A stretch of DNA of 64,000 nucleotides. Origin: Macquaria australasica (taxonomy: Eukaryota; Chordata; Actinopteri; Centrarchiformes; Percichthyidae). Positions 57,201 to 64,000 of the stretch are shown one piece after another. The notes beneath the pieces were generated by a model, which was not told the DNA's origin, made no database searches, and saw only the letters and a list, made by a program, of their open reading frames with translations. The translations under genes and the position numbers were made by a program. Each line of letters opens with the position of its first letter. The first letter of the stretch is position 1. The DNA lies in the NCBI GenBank assembly GCA_005408345.1, contig SEMN01000035.1:834501-898500 (forward strand). The letters run 5' to 3'.

Positions 57201-58588
57201 GAACATTGAGTGCTAATAACACAATTGTTGTCTGCATATGTCTCTCATCGTCATGCTCTCTTGTAGACTTTCGTATGCAGACGCCAATTGTCCGAGAATA
57301 TCTTACAGTTTATTTTAGGATCCATTTGTAATTCTTAGATTTTCTAGCTTTCTTTTTAGCTGATTAAAATGTGGATATGTTGCAACTGTTCTGAGAAAAG
57401 TGCACAATGGCGCCACGCTTAGCTTGAACTGAATGCATTGCATCTAGTTTTGGTGACATATCAGCCCATAACCTCTGCATGTGAGTGTGAATCCTGAAAC
57501 CGTGTGGGTGTGTGTTTACAGACAAGTGTGAAATGTCGCTGCAGCTTGCTGAGCACAGTGTCAGGTTGGAAGAACATGAAAGTTAATGTATGATACTTTT
57601 GTTTATTGATCTGAGAGAGACGGGGCTCTTAAATAAAATATGATAATAAATACATGCTGATGGCAGTCTGTGTTTTGGTGAAAATATGTGAGGTCTTACT
57701 CCTTTGAAAGAGCATTTACCTGTTTTTATATTGCCTTACGGTGCAGAAATACTGTACATTCAAAGCATACAACTACAGTCTTGAAAAGAGTAGTAGTTGG
57801 GTTTCCATCCTAAGACTTTAAAGTGATGGCAAAGAAGGTGACAACTGGACGCTGAAAGGTCTGAGAACAAAAAGCGCTTTTATCAAAATACAAGAAAGAG
57901 AACAACAAATAACAAATAAGCAAACAATAAGCAACAAATATGCAAAAATAAAAAAGTAAAAACAAGAAAAAAATCAGCCTAGTCTTTGTTTTTCCGTGTG
58001 TGTGCATGAGAGCTATTATGGTACAAGTCCAATTGAAATAAAACTCATGAGGTGTCTGAATCCCTGAACATAAAGACAAGTTATTTGCACACTACAAAGA
58101 TCGTGTTTATAAAAAGTAAAACATCAGTTAAAAAAAAAAAAAAAACACAACAAAATGTAACAGAGATAAGATGGTTCCAGCTTCAAAAGTAATCTGAGAT
58201 CGTGAAACCTCTACCACACAATACAAAGTGAACATATCTCATTTTCATCGATGAGCTTAAGAGAATTTTTATTAATTAATGTTGTTCTGTTTTTGTCCAA
58301 ATGTGACGTAATATCTGTCTTTGGTTTGTCTTTTTCTGTCTTTTTTTTTTTTTTTAAACTCACATGCTTACATATAGAGCTGAGGCCTTTGTGACCTCTT
58401 CCATGGCTTATCTATTGCACCAGCTCAAATTCAAAGACGAGAAACAGGTTGAAGAAATAGACAAAAGAAACAGGAAAACAATGTATTATGAAATATCAAG
58501 GTTATGTGATGTAGAAACATCTTTAAATACTAAACAACACAGTATGTAGAATTGGCTGAGGATGTGCAAAATATTGACTATGTGCATC

Positions 58589-58619
<31 letters not shown>

Positions 58620-60883
58620 TTGTATGACAGAGGAAGTGAAACAGAGTGAGGAAAAAACACTGAAGATGTCTTTTACCACGGTCACATGGTTGTGATGTTT
58701 CCATCCTACAATCTCACAAATCACAATTTAACAGTCTTAAAAAACATCATCAGTTGATTATTTAATACTTAAATGAACGATTGCGTCCTCGATGGCTTTA
58801 CATCTGGTGCTAAAGACCGATCTGACTTGTATAGATGGTCACTGCTTCAAAGCTGCTGGTGTGTCGCCACGTAGGATCAGTTTTCTGCTTGTATCTTCTC
58901 TGCTTCATTCAGGGAGTGAATGTTTCAGAAACACGCAGTCCTCTTTTTCAGATATCACAGCTTCACCTTTGAAACTCATTTTATCCCTCATATCAACAAA
59001 CTGCATTAAAAATATGTTGCAGCTGTGCTCATGCAATGTCTCATGTCAAGGACAACATGCTGATGGAGAAGCTTTTCCCTACGACTATTTGAAGGAGTTC
59101 AGTGAGGCTCGCATCGCCTTTCATTACACATATACTGACAGTTTTAAACATCTTGCACAAAAACAGCTGTGTGGTCTCAATGAAAAACAAATTATAAGTA
59201 TTTATTTTACAAAATCCATGTTTTGCATCACTCATTAGATACAGCACACATGAAAACACATCATTTGAAGCTATCGCTCCGTGCTTCAGCAGACACCTCA
59301 CCCAATGTAAAGCTTTTGTTTTGTTGTCAATTTTGTTGGACGGTTGCAGCCTCAGTTACAACTGATCACGTGATTCTTGGCCAGCTTGCATCGGCATCAG
59401 TGTCCACCAGAAGTCTTTGGGTGAGTGACTTTTTGAAAAACATTTTGTATTTGCTACAAAACCTATTTTATGTGCGTTTTTAAGATGTTAATAATTGGAC
59501 TTCTGCATAAATGCTTACAGCGGGTAATGGCGGTAATGACAGTAACGTCACAGCTCTACAACATCACTCTGTGTATTGGTAAATGCTCTCGGTTACACAC
59601 TCATGCACACACAAGCACGCATACACACCTGAGGTTTTCTGTGAAGTAAACTGCTTTTAAGGGTTGTGTCTGTTTGGATGATTCTTTGCTCACGCTTACA
59701 AAAATCTAAACATTATGGCTTACCTGTACCTGGTTGCTGTACCAAGGGGATATACAACTTCAGTTTTCAATAACCCCTACTCCTTGGTGTAGGAAGTATT
59801 TTTGTTGAAGATGGGGGCGTTGTGGCGGAGCAATCAACAGTTTTCTTAAAATACTGTAGTGACAGGTGAGACGTGGCCCTGATAGAATCAACCTGAGACT
59901 GTGTGATGACTGAATCTACCCTGCAGATTCTTTATTCTTAAGTATTTTTATTTTATTCATGTATGTGTGTATTTTTGCACAGAGGTGGAGATATGTTGCT
60001 GCATTTGTTTTGCAGTCTTTGTTAGAGTCTCATTTGGATCACAAGCACCAGAGCTGAAATTAAAGTTAAAGTTCTCTCCCTCTTCTTCTCTTTCAGATGT
60101 TTTACCCATCAGAGATTTTCATAGCGTGTGCTTGTCACATTGTGAGTTTTGAGTCCTGCTCATGACCTACTCTTTCTTTTTGCTATTGCTCACTTTACTG
60201 TCTTTGCTATTGATTTTTTCACTGTATAAAGCAATAAAGCAGAAATGCATAAAATTAAAGTCAAGCTTAAAAAAACCCCACATATGTCCAGTCAAATGTG
60301 AGCAGGACTGAGTGAAAAATATACAAGAAAAGCAACACAAAGTCCCACAAACAGGCATAAAGAAAGAACAGAAATGTGTACATGCTTAGAAAAACCATAC
60401 AATAAAAAAATAAGTAGCATATCTCTGAATGGTAATAAAAGTAATTCTGAGAAGACATTTGCGGCAAAGCACATGACATAGAGTTCTGTTGTTGCAATGT
60501 ATTTTTTACCATCAATTTTATACAAAGCATAGCCCTTATAGATAGCATAGGAGTGCATTTTCTTCTGCCCACCACCTCTTGTTCCTCTTTGGGTGGACGA
60601 AACACTTTTGAAATATATTTTAGACAGTCTCATTTTGGCACAGTGATTTTTCATGGTGCTCTCCTCAACCCACTGACATTTAGTGCTTTTGCTTCTCCCC
60701 CTCTTTGCTTCCTATACTGAATCTAACACATTTTCCTTTCAGTCGACATGTACAGTATATGTAAATATGTGCTGTATGCAACACCGTTGTATAAGAGCCT
60801 AATTCTGTGAGGTTTCTGGGAGGAGATATTGCTGGGCGAGGGCTCAGTGATTTGAAGGAGGAAACAGCATCATCGTGTCTCTC
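57201..60883. other. Convergent interval: calcoco1 end and rarg 3' UTR
   Basis: calcoco1 and rarg are transcribed towards each other, so much of this may be rarg 3' UTR on the minus strand. I see no convincing coding exon. The 148-codon plus-strand frame at 58792-59238 has no family resemblance. Short TG and CA runs occur at 58588-58620 and 59600-59630. Confidence 0.5.
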
Positions 60884-63382
60884 TCACTGTGTCTTCCCAG
60901 TCACACCTTTCTTTTGCACGCCTGCTGCCGCCTCCCCACACAGCTCCCTGTCACTGTCCGCCCCTCGCTCTTTCTCCTCATCCCAGTAGTCGTCCTCTTC
61001 CTCCTCCTCTTCCTCCTCAACGGCCGACTCATCCGTGGCCTTCTCCTCTTGCTTGATGGCTTGAATGGCAGGGGGAGCGGCCGCAGCGCTGTCCCCTGAG
61101 TCACTGCTGTCCTCGAAGGCCTCAGGGTTCTCCAGCATCTCCCTGATCAGTGGAGGCATGGGGCCTGGGATCTCCGTCTTCAGCGTGATGGCTCTTTCTG
61201 CACCTACAGGCACACACACACACACATATATTCAGTTAAGGGTTAGTGTATAAAAAGGAGAGGAGGAAGCTTCTTACACAACATCCATGTTGCATTCCCA
61301 TTTCAGGAAAACAATGCCTCTTCAAAGCCACGTTCTTCATATATGCAGATGATGGTATATTCTCTCTGACAGAAGTATTTTGCATGCATGATTCTTAGGA
61401 TACAGTGATATTAAATCGTTTTAATTTCTCATCAATCAACTTTAAAAAAATATATTCTATGTCTTATTTTGGAATAAAACTTTTTAATGGATCTCCAAGA
61501 CGAGTTTGCTTTATTATTTTGAGCTTGTCATCTAGTCATCAAATGTTTTGACACTAGTGCCAGTGTAATACTTGACTTTGGATACTGATACTAAAACAAT
61601 GTTAAATGTTGTCTTGACACAAGTACCAGAACTTTGTCTAAAAATGGCAAATGTTTTATTTTAATTTGATTGTGGAAAAAAAGTAAACAAAATTACATAC
61701 AAATCTGACCAGACATTCAATGCCAACTTTCAGTACTTTACAGTTGTTGGTACTCAGTACTGTGGACACAATTTGGTAGATACCAAAAAGTATTATGGTT
61801 CGATACCCAGCCCTACTCCTAATCTGTGGTTATGATATGTAAAAGCTCAGCTGACCTTTGGTGCTGATTCCTCGCAGGTCCGTGACCTTCATCAGCATGC
61901 GGGGAAACATGTGAGGCTTGTTCGGGCGTCTGCGGCGGGTGTAGATCTTCAGAGCCTCTAGCAGCGGCTCCTGCAGCTTGTCTACCTTCTGTGGCTCCTC
62001 CAGGTCCATACGGTCTGAAACAATGACAGAAAGACACAAATTTGAAGAGGTAAGGAAGTGTTTTAAGGCAGTTTATAAAACAACTGACAAAATGATTGTG
62101 AGGGAACTGCAAAACAATGAGACAAAGCAATATTTTTAAAGGCTGTAAGCTAATGACGGCATGCTAGTAGGCACAACCGTACCTCCGCAGATGAGGCAGA
62201 TGGCACTTAGGAGGCCCGTCTCTGTGTCGTCCATCTCCAAAGGCAGCAGCTGACCGGCAAAGGCAAACACCAGGTCGGTGAGCGGGCCGAAGCCAGCGTT
62301 ATGCATCTGGGTCCTGTTGAGAGTCAGGCCATCTGAGAAGGTCATCGTGTCCTGTTCTGGGGTGTAGCGAGTGCATATCCTCAGCATCTACGAAGGGCGA
62401 GGAAATTACAAGATGGAGACAAAAGAAACGAGAGGGGCAGTTAGTAAAATGAGGAGTCAAAAAATAAAAATCATGACAGCTGTTCAGAATCACATTTTAA
62501 ATTTTCAAGAGCTGTTTATATCGACAAGTTAAGCAGCGTGACAAATGAGAAAGCATTAGGGAGGTGGAAGGGGAGAAAGGGGAGTCGGTTAAAGAGGAGG
62601 AGTAATAGGAGCATGTGGTTGGTACCAGGATGTCCAGACATGCAGATTTGAGGAGGGTGATCTGGTCAGCGATGGTGAGCGTAGTGAAGCCTGGTAGCCG
62701 CTTGGCAAACTCCACAATCTTTATAATGCACTTAGTGGACAGCTCACTGAACTTATCCCACAGGCCCAAGTCCAGCTGTACTCTGTGGTCAGCACTTGAA
62801 TTCTGGGAGAGAGAAAGAGGGACACTTTTGTCTGTGTAGCTGTGCAAAGTCCATACTGTGTTTGTCCTTCTGGCAAAGCGGTGAGCTAATGCTTGAGTGG
62901 AGTGTGAGTGTTTAGGGGTGGATGTGATTGTGCATTAGGAAAAAACTCACTGTGGTGTATTTTCCTAGTTGGCACAGAGATGGAAAGGTCTCTTGGTGAG
63001 CTTTGCTGACTTTGTTAACCAGCTCCTCCAGTTCTCCACTCAGCTCATAGTTCTCTGGCAGCACCACTTCCTCCTTCACATCCTTCTTCTTTTTGTTCCT
63101 GTCGTTACGCACCGCTACAGGGAAACACAGGCACAAGGTGACACACTTAGAAAGCCAAACTTCCCATTAGGTTTTTCTTGCCAGTGATTGTTAAGTATCA
63201 TTTTATAAAGAAATTATTGGGGCCCATATTTTCTTCTCACCTTCTTTGGACATGCCAACCTCGAAGCACTTCTGCAGCCGACAGTACTGGCAGCGGTTGC
63301 GGGTCACTTTGTTGATCTGACAGTTCTTGTCTCGGTGGCAGGTATACACCATGTTCTTTTGGATACTGCGCCGAAAGAAACC
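60884..63382 (-). CDS. rarg: Retinoic acid receptor gamma, second zinc finger to C-terminus (5' exons outside window)
   Basis: A ligand-dependent nuclear transcription factor that binds DNA as an RXR heterodimer. Minus-strand exons are 63382-63241, 63114-62951, 62802-62626, 62387-62183, 62014-61856 and 61203-60884; phases fit (388 residues in window). The first gives [15 protein letters not shown] and [14 protein letters not shown] (second DNA-binding finger and its base); its upstream partner with the P-box is outside. The ligand-binding domain runs from the [19 protein letters not shown] junction to helix 12 PLIREMLEN. Met in [11 protein letters not shown] and Ala in [10 protein letters not shown] are gamma-type pocket residues, and GDRMDLEEP is gamma-like. 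The F region after helix 12 is acidic (eight Glu in a row) and contains IKQEE, a SUMO-type motif. Neighbouring genes support rarg. Confidence 0.95.
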
Positions 63383-64000
63383 CTGAAACCGATAAAGAAA
63401 ATATCTTGTACTCTGCTTCATGACAGGAAAAAATGCTCTCAATAAGCTCTCAGAAAATAATTTTTAGCAGTGCTAGCAGTATGGCTCTAGGGATTAAAGT
63501 GTCAGTCTGTCGATCGGTTGGTCCACTGCTTTGGTCCAGACTCAACAAATATTGGATGGATTGCCATCAATTTCTTTACAGATATTCATGGTTCCCAGAC
63601 CTATCCTATTCTATCCTAATTAGTTTGGTGATCCCCTGACTTTTCCTCTAGCGTCACCATGAGGTTGACTATTGTGGCTTTTAGTGAAACGTCTCAACAA
63701 CTATTGGATTGGCTGGATTGCCATGAACTTTGGTACAGACATTCATGTCCACCTCAAAATAAATTGTAATCACTTTGGTGAGCCTCTGACTTTTTGCGCC
63801 CTAGCGCCATCACCAGGTCAATATGTCAATTTGTCAAATAATTTGGTTTAAAATGCCTGCAAAACGAATAACATTTGCGTCATCCTCAGCTAGTGTTTTG
63901 AGCTAATCAGCAAATGTTAGCATGCTAACATGCTAAACTAAGATTGTGAACATGGTTAACATTATGAGCATGTTAGCATGCTGTTAGCTTGTAGCTCAAA
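63383..64000 (-). other. rarg: rarg intron carrying a teleost interspersed repeat
   Basis: From about 63510 to 63990 the sequence is a fish repeat with two tandem-like copies of 'ACTATTGGATTGG..TTGCCAT' followed by 'GATCCCCTGACTTTTCCTCT' and 'TAGCGCCATCACCAGGTCAA', ending in 'GCAAATGTTAGCATGCTAAC' and related GTTAGCATG words. No exon seen to the edge. Confidence 0.6.

Noticed and set aside
58792..59238. 148-codon plus-strand frame
   Set aside because: No family resemblance, no splice context, and located in the presumed rarg 3' UTR on the other strand.

Overview
The window is vertebrate nuclear DNA, almost certainly from a ray-finned (percomorph-like) teleost. All genes are intron-split. Intergenic DNA is AT-rich with long CA, GA and ATT microsatellites and several interspersed repeats of familiar fish type. 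The gene set (spryd3, lima1, znf740, smug1, calcoco1, rarg) is the fish counterpart of human chromosome 12q13. All gene models were built by eye from splice consensus, reading phase and recognition of the protein families; no alignment or database search was run.

Layout: the last three coding exons of spryd3 (+, 48-613, cut by the left edge); a gene-poor stretch; lima1 (-, coding 16341 down to 5327, TATA-like promoter near 19.69 kb, 690 residues); a repeat-rich gap; znf740 (+, promoter/exon 1 near 22.4-22.8 kb, coding 25340-41571, 3' UTR to about 44.86 kb); retroelement debris; smug1 (+, 46939-48477, two coding exons, 283 residues); an intergenic stretch with an unusual C-tract and a perfect hairpin; calcoco1 (+, 13 coding exons, 51562-56922, 570 residues); and rarg (-, stop at 60884, running off the right edge with its first zinc-finger exon outside).

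The most striking object is znf740. Mammalian ZNF740 is, from memory, a small protein with three C2H2 fingers. Here the exon for the middle finger appears as 14 extra exons over 13 kb. Every copy is exactly 84 nt, phase 1 at both ends, with intact Cys2His2 ligands, no stop and consensus splice sites, followed by the ancestral-looking exon carrying the middle finger plus the start of finger three. Any subset can be spliced in without changing frame, giving 235 to 627 residues and 3 to 17 fingers. DNA-contact residues are almost identical in all copies, so array length rather than new specificity looks like the variable. Hairpin-forming and mutually complementary intron elements sit 60-110 nt upstream of several copies, as one might expect if exon choice were regulated by RNA pairing. 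This is the best candidate for an undescribed system in the window; whether inclusion is cumulative, variable or mutually exclusive cannot be told from DNA alone.

The genes are not an operon. lima1 and znf740 are transcribed divergently, calcoco1 and rarg converge, and each has its own function: actin cross-linking, C/G-tract DNA binding, uracil repair, selective autophagy/coactivation and retinoic-acid signalling.
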